Source of the DNA: Mesostigma viride
Taxonomy: Eukaryota; Streptophyta; Mesostigmatophyceae; Mesostigmatales; Mesostigmataceae
Direction of reading: 5' to 3'
Assembly: GCA_009746045.1 (NCBI GenBank)
Contig: RPFO01002204.1
Coordinates: forward strand, 1 to 64,000
DNA: 64,000 bases
Shown here: positions 54,069-64,000 of the stretch, piece by piece
Numbering within the stretch: position 1 is the first letter of the stretch
How the letters are laid out: each line of letters starts with the position of its first letter
Made by a program: the position numbers and the translations under genes
The notes under the pieces: generated by a model
Database searches by the model: none
What the model was told of the DNA's origin: nothing
Seen by the model: only the letters and a program-made list of their open reading frames with translations

Positions 54069-55066
54069 TCCGTTGCTGCTGCCGTTGCCGTTGCCGCGGG
54101 CACCGCCATGCCGTGGGCCACGCCCCCGGCCAGGGGTATGGTATGCGTGGTTGGAGGCAGAGCCAGAATCTGCAGGGGACGGGAGGCCACCCGTCAGCAG
54201 ATCTTCAACTTCCATCAGGCGCTGCCGCAGGACCGGAACAGTCTCGACCTCGTCAAGACGGAGGGAGATTAGCGCGGGCCTGTACTCGGCGCGCAGACCG
54301 CTGAGGACGCTGGCAATGAAGGCAGCGACTGGGAACGTAATGCCTGCAGCCTGTAGCTTGGCGTACAGCAGTTCCGAGCGGTTCACATACGGCTCCACAG
54401 TCTCGCGAGCAGTTTGACGAAGTTGGGCCATTTGTTTCCACAAGTCCAGACGCATGGACTTGGTGAGCTTGCCATGCTCATAGACCTGGATGAGCTTGGT
54501 GATGGCCAGACTGCCCAGGCGACGATCCAGGGGGAGCGTCTGCATCAAGGCACGCGCAGGCCCATCGACGACGGCCAACAAGGCAACGTAAAGGAGCCGA
54601 TCCAGTTGCACGTTCTGGACAACACCTGCCAGCACTCCAAGGAGGCCAGCATAAAGGGAAACAAGGCCCAAGAAATGGTCCTTAAAAGGGATCCACAGCG
54701 TCCAATCTGAGCCGGTAAAAACCTTGACCCCACGAACATCCTTCAAAAGCTCCTTGCAAGCCACAAAGGAGGCTCGGGCGGGGCCCCCCCCGCCGTACCG
54801 CGGCTCAAACCACCACCGTCAACCGCCGGATTCTCACCGTCGGGAGCACCGTGGGCGGCGTCCTCGTCACCACCTGGCGGGTGCAAAGCCAGGGCAGCCA
54901 GCCCAGCTGCTGCGTCAAAAAATACTTCGCCTGGGAGACCCGAATCGGTAAGAGTTACGGATGATGCAGTCAAAGCGGCCAGACCGGCAGCGTCATCGGC
55001 ATCAAAATCGTTACTGCCAGCAGCGCGACCCGCGGAAGCGACCTGGCTGCGAGTGCCGGAAGCCAT
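53649..55066 (-). pseudogene. Copia-A2 gag (frameshifted)
   Basis: Starts at the Met codon 55066 (MASGTRSQVASAGRAAG). A frame change is needed at the G8 run (plus-strand C8, 54784-54791) to reach FVACKELLKDVRGVKVFTGS, followed by LDRLLYVALLAVVDGPARAL, VYEHGKLTKSMRLDLWKQMA and LRLDEVETVPVLRQRLMEVE (copia gag, UBN2-like). The (Gly-Asn)n hexamer tract near 53940-54100 introduces another shift, so the zinc knuckle CX2CX4HX4C and the start of pol lie in a different frame. The G8 break is shared with Copia-A1; the hexamer break is not. Confidence 0.85.
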
Positions 55067-55300
55067 TCCAGCAAAAAAACAGCAAAAAACTCCGGAAAAA
55101 AAGGTAACGTTGCCAATAGATTCCGGCCAGGAATCGAACCAAGCACCTTTCGTATCACGCGCCAGACGGGAATCAAACCTCCGCCTACGCTGTCGTCATG
55201 CAAATCTCGCCGAAATACACAAATCTAAAGTCAACCGCGAGCAGAGCCTCGGGAAACGACTTTTACCAGCGGTAAGCAGGTCGAAAGGCGTGCGAACCGC

Positions 55301-55312
55301 ACTCCGATGCCA
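55301..55312 (-). other. Copia-A2 primer-binding site
   Basis: TGGCATCGGAGT on the minus strand, directly adjoining the 5' LTR. Confidence 0.7.
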
Positions 55313-55748
55313 TGTTACGAGTGAGAAAACAATGTTTGCCACAAAGTTTTACTTTATTTCACTCAGATAAAAATAAGTCTCAGTCGGCAGCTGGCCGGCT
55401 GCTAGTTCCACCACAGGAGTGTGTGAGGTGTGAGGTACTAAGAGGGCAAACAAGGTGCGTAGCTTCGCCTTTTAAACAATTCCAGGCTCAGCTACTGGGT
55501 AGCAGTTATGATCTACCTACAACGTGGCCACACCAAACCGGTTCTTTTCTGACTGTGTGGCAGTTACAATCATAACGTGATCTCAAGCCAACCATTCACA
55601 ACCAAAGTTCAAGGTCAGTCACAGAATGACTGGGTCACTTATGGAACAGAACTTAAACATGCGGCACATGCCCGTTCATGTAGTCCAGAGCTAGCACTAA
55701 AGTTACTATAAGTACTAGTTTCAGGCAGGTGTGTCGATACTTCTGACA
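55313..55748 (-). repeat. Copia-A2 5' LTR (436 bp)
   Basis: Plus-strand start TGTTACGAGTGAG (one change from TGTTAGGAG) and a 4-bp insertion near 55700 relative to the 3' LTR. Confidence 0.95.
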
Positions 55749-55753
55749 GTGCG

Positions 55754-56908
55754 CCTTGCAGGCGCCGCGCCAAAAATAATTTGATGGTGCCACCTGGCGG
55801 GATTGAAAGATCTAGACGTCAGCTTTCCGTAGAGCACTTCAGACCGTACTTCGGACACCTTGCCAGGGAGATATGCTTGAGCAAAGTTAGGGGGGTACCA
55901 TGGTCCAACGGGACCGACGTGCAGGAAAAATATTGACGCGCACGGCTATGGCGGTGCACACAACTGACTGGTACGAGAGAATAGCTTGACATAATGGACT
56001 CAAATTTTGTAGGCATGATTTTTAAGTCATAAAAACTTTATACCCCTAACCATGGAACGTTTGAAGATGCGTAGATGGGTCTCGGGGTGCCGGTAGGCGC
56101 AGCAAATCATGTTAGCGGCCAGGCGGTGACAGTGCGAGTGGTGCATGTTGCTAGGCGGAAATTTTCGAGATATTTGCGCATGGATAAACGTTTGACGCTG
56201 TTCCCAACCAGATTTGCTAGAACTGGCAGCCAGGAAAGGCTCGAGGCTACGTCCATGAATCGGGCGTTCTGGCTCCCGCAGGAAAGGTAATCTGCTGTTC
56301 CGACCTGGTACGTTCTAGCCTCCTAGCGTGTTCCGTTAACCGTATATGGTTGTATTATTGTTTCTAACTAATATCAGGGTTATAATCGAGGGCTTGTGAT
56401 TGTCATTTTGTTGTTTTGCTGCCTCTACGCATCGGCTTGTCATGGTTGTGGAATACCATCTGGTCAAGCAGATTTTAGACCATGTTTGGTCGCTGTTAGC
56501 TGAGGCTGCAACGGAAATAGCGTGATAACGGTTGGTATTGGTTAGTAATATGGTAAATGTGATTACCTAGTGCTTTTCCTGGCTCAAACATCCCGAGAAA
56601 AGTTCCTTTCTGACCAGTTTTAGTCATGGCTTCTTGTTTTGCTGGCCAACGCCCACCTCCTTATTTTGCATCCATGGCATGTGACAAACATGGAGATGCC
56701 CAATACCTGTCTGCATGGAAGCATTACCAACTTGTTCCTTTTGTTTTCTTCATTGTTGCAAAGAACGTGGAGGTGTTTTGTCATTCATTGGGTGCGTTAG
56801 TGATGTAGCTCCTTGCCACCCCTTTGACGCGCGCTTGAGGCCTTGATTAATGAGCCTTTCACCTATTTTTTAACATGGTCTTGTGTCTTATATGCTGGCT
56901 TATCTCAG
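55754..56908. other. No supported gene
   Basis: Short frames only (56075-56290, 56626-56808), none recognisable. Some words near 56270 resemble parts of the dispersed repeats. Confidence 0.4.
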
Positions 56909-57107
56909 GCTCCACGCTGGGCCAGTGGCTGGCCTCGACGACGACGCCCGCCGCCAGCGTGCCATGCAGCCCCTGTCAGCCCGCAGCCCGGCTGGCCGCG
57001 TGTGGGCTGAGGCCAATGGCCGCACGACCCGCACGCTGGCAGCTGGCACCCAGCTGACAGGGCCTCGTAGGAGGCAGTATCTGCGCACCCAGAAGCGCGA
57101 TCCGTAG
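56909..57107 (+). CDS. Possible terminal exon, unknown Arg/Ala-rich product
   Basis: A GC-rich block following the acceptor-like TTATCTCAG, open for about 65 codons to TAG at 57105-57107. It includes LDDDARRQRAMQPLSARSPA and ends RRRQYLRTQKRDP. The sharp GC contrast with its AT-rich flanks and the basic C terminus suggest a real 3' exon, but there is no domain and no upstream exon was located. Confidence 0.3.
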
Positions 57108-57351
57108 TTTGGCATACAGCTAGCCAGGTAGCCTAATTGACAGTTAGCTACACCCTTGGCTAGTCATGCGCAATATATACCGCGCGCGCTAGTGCCATTT
57201 TGGCCCCTTGTGGCATGTTGGCATGTGTTATATGGCATGGTCTCTTGTTTTATCACCTGGGTATGGTGCATTATGCCCATTTGGGCATCCCTTGTTGTTT
57301 CATGCCAATTGGAATAAAGTTTTGTGTTGTTATGCTACCATTTATACCCCT

Positions 57352-57397
57352 GCCAGCTGGCACCGTTATAGGCACCGTTATAACGGTGCCAGCTGGC
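57352..57397. repeat. Perfect 19-bp inverted repeat
   Basis: Arms 57352-57370 and 57379-57397 (GCCAGCTGGCACCGTTATA and its complement) with an 8-base loop. It could be a terminator-like or transposon-end hairpin; its role is unknown. Confidence 0.8.
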
Positions 57398-58199
57398 TTT
57401 GGCCATTTTGTAGCTAGCGTTCACAGTTTTGTGACATTTCATGTATTGAATGCATTGATGGCATGTCTATGATTATAATAAACTGCCTTTAAAAGGCCAG
57501 GGCCAACTGATTTGTGTAAATGGTCGATAATGCATTTTATATGTCTCCAACCCCATGTGCACTGTACCCCCCTGAGGGGGGTGCTATTTTTAGCAGGTGT
57601 AGAGCATGGATATGTGACCAACCAAATTTCCCAAACATTATTTGATATAAAAGCATGCTTGGTTCCAAGGGTGGGCCAGAAAATGTTATTTGGCTAGTTA
57701 CTCTCAGGCGCACAAAGATACCCAAACTCAGTCCGTTCTCGTGGTTCGAGTTGACACAGTTGAAGGGTTAATCGGATTTTTTCGGCGAAATGGGTATATT
57801 TTTATTAGCCAATTATGGACCAAAGAGGTGAGAGGGGAAATGAGTATCAGCGAATCCTAATTAAAGGTGGGCACACACACGTGGGGAGGTGGCAGGTGAA
57901 ATGCTAATAGGGGGTGCGTACCATCATTTTCGGTATTGCTGGCACACCAGGGACCGAGCTTTCAGCTTCCCAAGCAGAATGGATATGGCTGCGCACTACT
58001 ATGCTATACGCGATCTGGACCATACGCAACGAGATGTCCAGTCTTTAATCCCCGCGAGGAGTATACCCGCGGCGGCGTAGTCCGGCGCTTTATATACCTA
58101 TGGAATGCGGCTATGCGCCGATCGGGTGATGAAATGGGCACATAGGACATGCTTTTGTACAAGAAATAATTTACTAAAGCTATCAAATGTAGGGCACAA
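57398..58199. other. No supported gene
   Basis: Contains a half-copy of the ACTCAGTCC hairpin at 57724-57765 (ACTCAGTCCGTTCTCGTGG then GAGTTGACACAGTTGAA). Short frames are unrecognised. Confidence 0.4.
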
Positions 58200-58879
58200 T
58201 GTGTTGCGTGCCCGACCCTTGGAACGGGCGCAACAATGGAATAAATGATGTATTTTGGCTTGTTGTCATAGTCCGTAGGACTTTGGGACTCATTTCGGGA
58301 CTTAATTTGGGAATTGTCCCTTGTTGGTCAGGACTTTTGTATGGAACTATGATAGTTTGTGTGATTCGGACCAGTTATTTTGGGCCTAGGTTGATGTATG
58401 CGATCTTCTAGGGGCCGGTGCAGTCGCGCCGCGCTGCGTACTTTATAGCTGGTTGAGATATTGTACTCATGCGTGGATTCTGTAGCCTGGCGAGGGTCGA
58501 TGTCGACCCGAGGATCTTGTGTGGACTGCATGTTTCGGAGTTCTCTGGAAGGTCGGCGCCATGTCGGCGCCTCTTGCCAGCTTGGTGGTAGACCTAGGTG
58601 AAATTGGTCCGAGGACGAGAGTCTCGTCCTCTTGGTTCGGAATGAAATGAGTGTGTTATCACCTGTCTGAACCTCGGGCACTTATCCATTTGTAATTGGT
58701 CTTGCTAGCCATTATAAGTGCGTATTAATTAGCTTGGCATCAAGTCGCGGTGCCAGATATCTCACGACCCCAGTCGTGAAGCGCAATCTGCATTAGGCCA
58801 CCTTGATTCTTCCTATTACCGGCACAGTTGATCTTTCGCGACGTAGCTCAGGTTTACGTGTAAATCTGGGTTCGTTACA
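58200..58879 (+). repeat. Gypsy-like element 5' LTR (left edge approximate)
   Basis: The right edge is set by TTCGTTACA followed after one base by the PBS. The stretch 58500-58879 matches the reverse complement of 63630-64000: GGTCCGAGGACGAGAG, ATTAGCTTGGCATCAAG, AGATATCTCACGAC and GACGTAGCTCAGG are shared. The left edge lies somewhere left of 58500; I could not find it by matching because the other copy runs off the window. Confidence 0.65.
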
Positions 58880-58880
58880 C

Positions 58881-58892
58881 TGGTATCGGAGG
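58881..58892 (+). other. Gypsy-like element primer-binding site
   Basis: TGGTATCGGAGG one base after the LTR end, close to the initiator tRNA-Met site TGGTATCAGAGC. Confidence 0.7.
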
Positions 58893-59649
58893 TTTGTGTT
58901 GCTGGCAAGGTTAGCTAACTCTCGCAGAGAGAGCTAGTGTAGCCAGTTAGGAAGACCAAGGCGGAGCTTGGTGTAGATAGAGGTTCCATTATTCAACGAC
59001 CGCTGGACAGGTCGGCGGCAATCCCGCAAGGGATTCAACGACGACCTAGACGGCGAGCGGCCAGTAAGGAATACTCGGCGGGATCAGCAGCGATCCCGTG
59101 GTGTTGGGCTGCCGACGGTAGCGGCTAAAGCCCCAGTTTTCAACGACACCCGGTGGCGGCCAGAGCTCCGGCTTTCAACGACACCAGGTGGCGGCCAGAA
59201 CTCAGGGTTTTCAACGATACTGATGGCAGTAACTGCATCGGTAAAGCAATATATATATAAGTCCTTCTTGTCCTTCCTGTCTTACCCACGCGCGTAGAAA
59301 CGGGGTTTCTGTTTTCTGTCGTGCTCTGTATTCATGTTTGTGCTTGTTGGTGAATGGGTCGCCCCGGAGGCAGACCTTTGTGAGCTGTGGGCGGACCCCC
59401 GGAGGGCAACGCTGCTTACAGCTCGAGGGTAGTCACCGGCTGGCCGTTGCCGTACTGTGTTGCCGGTGGCTGTACCTCAACGTTTTTCGTACTGTCTGTG
59501 AACGTCCTGTTTCTGCCTTGTGTTTCTCTCTCGCTGTGAGCACGTCACCTGCACGTAGAGGTATCTTGGGTGGGCTTTCCTCCCTTTCTTTCCCCTTCCT
59601 GCATTGCATGCTTCAATACCGTGTGATATTGCTTTATACCTAATCGGTA
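58893..59649 (+). other. Gypsy-like element leader
   Basis: Untranslated-looking leader. Around 59134-59215 a unit TTTCAACGACACC-GGTGGCGGCCAGA is repeated two to three times, with further TTCAACGA words at 58995 and 59034. No convincing coding frame; 59338-59643 is open but has no recognised domain. Confidence 0.5.
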
Positions 59650-59947
59650 GTTCACGGGAACCTCCCGCAGCAGACGTAATAATGAAGGAGGATATAGACG
59701 TATTAATCAAGGAGGTAGATCCCAATACCTATACTATGCAGTAGCACACGACGGGGCCACAGGCCAACCAGGCATTTTTTATAGTTGGGCTGCGTGTAGC
59801 AATCATATTACGGATAAAGTCTTACACCCAGCGTCGTTAGCTAGATGGCAGGGATTTAATACATTAGCTGAGGCAGATCAGTTTATTAAGGATAATATGC
59901 CCCTCTCAGAAAGGCTGCACGAGACTAGGCGTGGCACCCGGTTATAA
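59650..59947 (+). CDS. Small ORF resembling RNase H1 N-terminal / caulimovirus VI domain
   Basis: A frame open from after a TAG at 59647-59649 to TAA at 59945-59947, without an ATG near its start. The central part reads YYAVAHDGATGQPGIFYSW, then ACSNHI, ARWQGFNTLAEADQFI and KDNMPL. This fits the pattern of the small RNA/DNA-hybrid-binding domain (YAV-x-G-x-x-GIY-x-W...F-x-x-F-x-x-x-x-EA-x-x-FI) found at the N terminus of eukaryotic RNase H1 and in caulimovirus P6. CGGTAG just upstream could be a splice acceptor. It lies between the leader and gag. Assignment rests on motif reading only. Confidence 0.5.
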
Positions 59948-60188
59948 TTACCAGCACAGGATGTGTTGCGTGCACTAGAGCAGCTTCACCTGGGCCCATC
60001 CTCTAGGGCATAAGCACCACTCTCACTACTAGATACCAGTATACAGTGATACTGCCTACTAGCTCAGCTACAATAGTTAGCAGATAATATATAATAACTA
60101 TTAGAAGCATTAGTTGTGGCTTCCTCTTCTCTCTCTTGCTTGCCTGTGTTGGGGAGGTACTGGTGCTGGTACGGTACTAGGGCCCAAA

Positions 60189-60502
60189 ATGCCCTCTAGG
60201 AAGCGAGGTGGTGGTAATGCACAGCCCCCGAAGGGCCGTAGAGAGACACAGTCCCCGGAGGACAATAGCAGGGAAGAACAAGAAATAATAGCTAGCACAT
60301 CTAGTCGGAGTTCCAGTGGGTCCCGGAGATCCGAGGCAGCCGCTAGGGTTACCGCAGAACGGCAGACGACCCTGGAGTCGCAGCTAGAGCAAGCTGCCCT
60401 AGGGTTTGATCAGCAACAGCAGTCGCCGCAGCGACAGCCTCAGTCTCAGCAGTCGCCGCAGCGACAGCCTCAGTCTCAGCAGTCTCCGCCGTCGCGACAG
60501 AC

Positions 60503-60543
<41 letters not shown>

Positions 60544-62125
60544 GAGAGCAGACGCAGCAGCATCCGCGACCGCTATCGACCCAGCATATGGGCAATTGGG
60601 ACAGGGTACCTCCTACGCAGCGACCCCCTTCCGTGGAAGAGGTGCAGGAGGAGGAGGATGTAGAGGACGCATGTAGCTCAACGGCCAGCTCTCCGTTCGT
60701 ACCCCCGCCTGCTGCTCTTGTGGATCGGTACTACCCGGCGACGTACGCGCGCGGGAGCGCGCGTCTGATCCATGCATGGGCCGGGCGTGGACGGGGGGGT
60801 CGGGGCCGGAGCCCGGGCGGGTCCCTCGTCGGGTATCCTTCGGGTCTTACGAGCGAGAGTCCAGGCCCCCGCATAGAGTGCCAGGATCGTCGGCCTACGT
60901 CCACGGCGACCCATGGGACGATGGACAAGCTCCTCCTGGCCCATTCCCCACCGTACCACCATACACACCCGCCAGGAGCGCGCTCACGAATGTCAACTTC
61001 AGTCGGCTGCCCTTGGACGACCCTGGCTACGAGCATCCCTCGTCGGTCCGCGTGCGGCGTGAGTCGGACCGCTTCGCCTTTCGGCGGCAATCTGACGCCT
61101 ACGCACCCCGACGTGGGACTGGCGACTATGCAGCTTGGCGCGCGACGGACGCTCTCGTATCCCGGCGCGAGTCTGCCCAGTATGCCCCCTCCCATGGGTC
61201 CCATTATGAAGCGTGGGCGAGGCGCCAACAGCCCCCCACCTTTTCCAGTCCCGCGTACTGCGAGACGGGCGGGCCCCTGGGAGAGCCGGTCAAGGCCCCG
61301 CCCCTGCTAGATTTCAAGGCGGTGCCCAAGCTCCACGCGGGCATGAGTCCCCGCGAGATCGACGAGTGGGCTCGTATGTGGCAGCAGCTGTACACAGTAT
61401 GGTGTGAACACAAAGAGTGGCAGCTGGCTACCAAGGTGCTAATCCCGTACGTGGTGGTGAAGTGTATGGACCCATCAGTAGTCGGGATGCTTAACGTCGA
61501 GAGTGTGGCGGCTCAGTCATACCCGCAGACGGTTGAGGAACTGCTGGAGCGCATCCGGCGCAAGCTCATCCCTCCCGGCTATCGACTGACAGAGCGGTTT
61601 GAGTTCGGCCGCCTACGTCAAGGCAACACTGACTTGGCGGAGTTCCTCACCACCTTTGACTCCTTTGCGGCGCGGCTGACCGGCGACCTGACGTGGACCG
61701 AGTACAAGATTCGGTTTCTGGAGGCTATTCACCCTGACCTCCTGGACGAGGTTACGAAACACTACGTGGAGGTCCCCTGGGAACGCCTGGACATCCATGC
61801 CGTCCAGCAGTACCTTCTCCAAGTGGCCGACATCATCACGTGCCGGCGCTCAGCCAGCCCGCGGGAAGTTGAATCCGTCCGGGAGGAGGAATCCGAGGAC
61901 GATGAGGTGCCAACCACGCAGCTACACACCATCGACGTGTCCAAGGCCCGCTGCTTCAGGTGCAACGAGATCGGACACCTCAAGAAGGACTGCCCGCGAC
62001 TCAAGACGCGCACACGTGTTCCTGCGTGGGCCCACAAGTTCCAGCAAGGCCCCCCGGATGACGACGACCAGCGCGCGGACGCGCGGTCCCCTGGGGAAGG
62101 GGAGGGATCCCACACTCAGGTTTGA
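60189..62125 (+). pseudogene. Gypsy-like gag with zinc knuckle (one frameshift)
   Basis: I place the start at MPSRKRGGGNAQ (60189). A Gln-rich repeat region (PQSQQSP units and a poly-Gln tract near 60507-60535) follows. The frame ends up shifted near 60795, at a G7 run, and continues in the frame of 60776-62125. That frame contains the gag core EIDEWARMWQQLYTVWCEHK, LTERFEFGRLRQGNTDLAEF and YKIRFLEAIHPDLL, then a zinc knuckle CFRCNEIGHLKKDC (CX2CX4HX4C, about 61954-61995). It ends at TGA 62123-62125. The arrangement fits Ty3/gypsy-type gag (retrotrans_gag). No protease, RT or integrase follows. Confidence 0.75.
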
Positions 62126-63629
62126 TCCCTCAGTGCGCTGGAACCTGTCGGCCCTCCTGTGGTCGTGGCGGAGTACCTATACCACACACGTGACCAGCAG
62201 GAGGAGGCGGAGGAGGCCGACGTATACACGGTCACTTCCCCCGGGAGACGTGATGGTCGCAGTTAGTATTGGTGCATGTGTCATTCTACCAAACTAGCTG
62301 CGGGCCATTGGTGCCTCTCGCTAATACGTTTCCCAGACGACATCTTCGGACGCGATCCCAGTTGGCAGCGTTGTCTGTGTAATTCAGCCCCTGGGCGCCT
62401 TCCGCTGTGGTTGACTCGACATCAGGTGTCTTGCAGACGGGATGACGAGTTCAGCGCTTGCACGCGCATCTCCGCACACGCGTGCAGGCAAGACGTGATT
62501 CAGCTTGGTGGTCCTCCCTCAGTGCATCGACCGCATTGGGCAGTTCTGCACGCGAGCACCTCCCGTAGTCGCTGAATCATGACGACTGCCGTGATCCATA
62601 TTTTGGCCTTTGCTCGGCGGTGGCGTTTACAACGCTGTCACATGCTGGCGCGTGCGCGCCCCGCGGATCACTGTTGCGCACCCCAACTGTTGCGTGCCCG
62701 CCACTGTGCATGGTCACGCGCAACATGTCTGCCACGCGCGTATTATTATCCCAGTTGTGATAAGCATCGTCGCCCTGCAACCATGCATCCGGTAGTATTG
62801 GTATCGGTCGACCCCATCAATTAAGGGTTGTCTTGCATGGCGTTGATTGGTGTGCGCCTCTGATTCGGGTCGCTGGCGGAATTTTATATGCTGCCGCGGC
62901 CCTGCACTAGCGCGGTCGCCAGGGAGGGCAGCGGTGAGAGGGAAATTGATGGATTTGTGGGAAGTGGGGGAGATTCCAGGAAGGATTATGGGGGTTACTG
63001 TTCCTGCTGTTCCAGTCCAGAGATCCAGAGTTTCCAGTCACATTGCCCTGTGATTTGTTTCAGTTTCCAGCGGTGTCTCATCATGTGATGAGGGCACGGT
63101 ATTATGTTGCTTGAGTCGACCGTGAAATGTCATGCTTGTCCTGGGGTAGGTAGCCGGCCTTAGGCCAACCTGGACCTGGTTCTTGGTGTAAGGTCCCGGT
63201 AGATAGGACAAACGTGGGAGTCGGAAGGTGGACACTAGTAGGAATGACTTCGTGGTGGGAAGACAGCCAGTAGGCAAGGTGGAGCGCCCCACACCTATAA
63301 TGCCAATGGATGCCCTGTACCGTCAGTACTGGGAATATCCCCGCCGTCTGGAGCAGTCTCTAGTCATGGAAGCCCCGCCATGGCGAAAAAGTCAAACAAG
63401 CTGTTCAGTCAGGCGACTGTTAACCCCCGCGGAGAAGTTTCTGTGGTCAAAACCCGAAAGCCCTCACGTGATAGGATCTGGTTTCCTCCCTTCGGCCTAT
63501 AGTAGGGAGAGATCGACGTTGACTACGTCAAGACCTGTCCTTGTGTGGCGAGTTTTGGGGGAATTGGTTTTACTGGCCCGTTGGAGAACAAGGGTTGGGA
63601 CATAGTACCCCTATGGTCAACCTACGGCC
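62126..63629. other. No pol found; unassigned
   Basis: Where pol should follow I see no protease, RT or integrase motif in either strand. The short frame 63228-63605 (VGRQPVGKVERPTPIMPMDA) is unrecognised. The element is apparently deleted or rearranged here. Confidence 0.45.
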
Positions 63630-64000
63630 TGTTACGTCCCAGCCCAGACACTCCTAGCCTGAGCTACGTAGCGAACGACCCTTCTTGCCGGAATTAGGAA
63701 TAATTCAAGGTAGCCTAAAGTAGGTTGCGCTTCACGACGTGAGTCGTGAGATATCTGGCATCACGGCTTGATGCCAAGCTAATTAGTACACACTTATATT
63801 GGCTAGCAACACCAATTACAAATGGATAATTGCCCCGGGCTCAATGTGTAGGCGTATTCGCACTTATCATTCATTAAACCAAGAGGACGAGACTCTCGTC
63901 CTCGGACCAATTTAACCTAGGTTGATTGCGGCGCAGATACACGCCAATTTCCTTGGACCAATCCAAGCCAATCATTCCACGTAGGATTCGGGCCGACATC
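63630..64000 (-). repeat. Inverted LTR of the same gypsy-like family (cut by window edge)
   Basis: The reverse complement matches 58500-58879. The inner end reads GGGACGTAACA on the minus strand at 63640-63630. There is no PBS beside it (next bases GGCCGTAGG), so this is probably the 3' LTR of another element lying to the right, or a solo LTR. Confidence 0.7.

Larger units (their letters stand above)
49369..55748 (-). mobile_element. Copia-A2, Ty1/copia LTR retrotransposon, structurally complete (6380 bp)
   Basis: LTRs 49369-49800 and 55313-55748; target duplication GTGCG at 49364-49368 and 55749-55753. PBS TGGCATCGGAGT on the minus strand at 55312-55301. PPT next to 49801. Coding on the minus strand: gag (55066 down to about 53720) and pol (53718-49942). 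The LTRs differ by at least one substitution and a 4-bp indel, so the insertion is older than Copia-B. Gag is broken by frameshifts, while pol is intact. Confidence 0.95.

Noticed and set aside
1..64000. CRISPR array or prokaryotic defence system
   Set aside because: The tandem repeats are satellites, microsatellites or transposon subterminal repeats. There are no unique spacers of constant length and the window is eukaryotic.

Overview
This window is nuclear DNA of a eukaryote. It has spliced exons with GT-AG introns, long pyrimidine-rich minisatellites, triplet microsatellites, and many retrotransposons and DNA transposons nested in each other. I see no operons, ribosome-binding sites, rRNA genes, tRNA genes or CRISPR arrays. 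The mixture (Ty1/copia and gypsy-like LTR elements, a LINE, a YxDD-type RT/RNase H element, TTAA-targeting DNA elements, a Hydra-type Mutator transposase, hAT remnants) and the GTAAG/GCAG intron borders fit a microbial eukaryote such as a green alga. The species cannot be fixed from the sequence alone.

1-5.9 kb holds the only convincing host-like gene. It has three phase-compatible exons (1778-1993, 2188-3269, 5161-5389) for an Ala/Ser/Lys-rich protein with an acidic-then-basic tail. The intron between the last two exons is largely a CCCTCCCT minisatellite, and a second such array fills 1-1628. The last exon is tandemly duplicated, and each copy carries a different triplet expansion. 5.9-13 kb is a transposon graveyard: a frameshifted Mutator-like transposase cut off at a TTAA element, TTAA-flanked piggyBac-like non-autonomous elements, and a decayed reverse transcriptase/RNase H on the minus strand.

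13-31.6 kb contains a LINE split in two by a composite insertion (hAT-like terminus, BED-finger transposase remnant, and a hairpin-ended repeat), several related 1.7-3 kb non-autonomous elements, a 551-bp MITE, and a clear case of one TTAA element inserted into another (29261-30580 inside 28611-31620). 31.6-35.1 kb is mostly unassigned and includes a CCCCTCT satellite.

35.1-55.7 kb is a retrotransposon cluster. Two copies of one Ty1/copia family (Copia-A1, 35113-49290, TSD CTCTT; Copia-A2, 49369-55748, TSD GTGCG) lie 78 bp apart on the minus strand. Copia-A1 is interrupted by a second, very young copia-like element, Copia-B (36081-43896, plus strand, TSD ACATG, LTRs that look identical). Copia-B is the most unusual object here. 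Its LTRs end AGTT...AACT, it has an extra ORF before gag, its gag and pol are in one frame separated by a single TGA, and its pol reads integrase - aspartic protease - RT - RNase H, with the protease after the integrase.

55.7-64 kb carries a gypsy-like element (LTR end, PBS, leader, a small ORF resembling the RNase H1 N-terminal/caulimovirus VI domain, and a frameshifted gag with a zinc knuckle). Its pol is missing, and an inverted LTR of the same family runs off the right edge.
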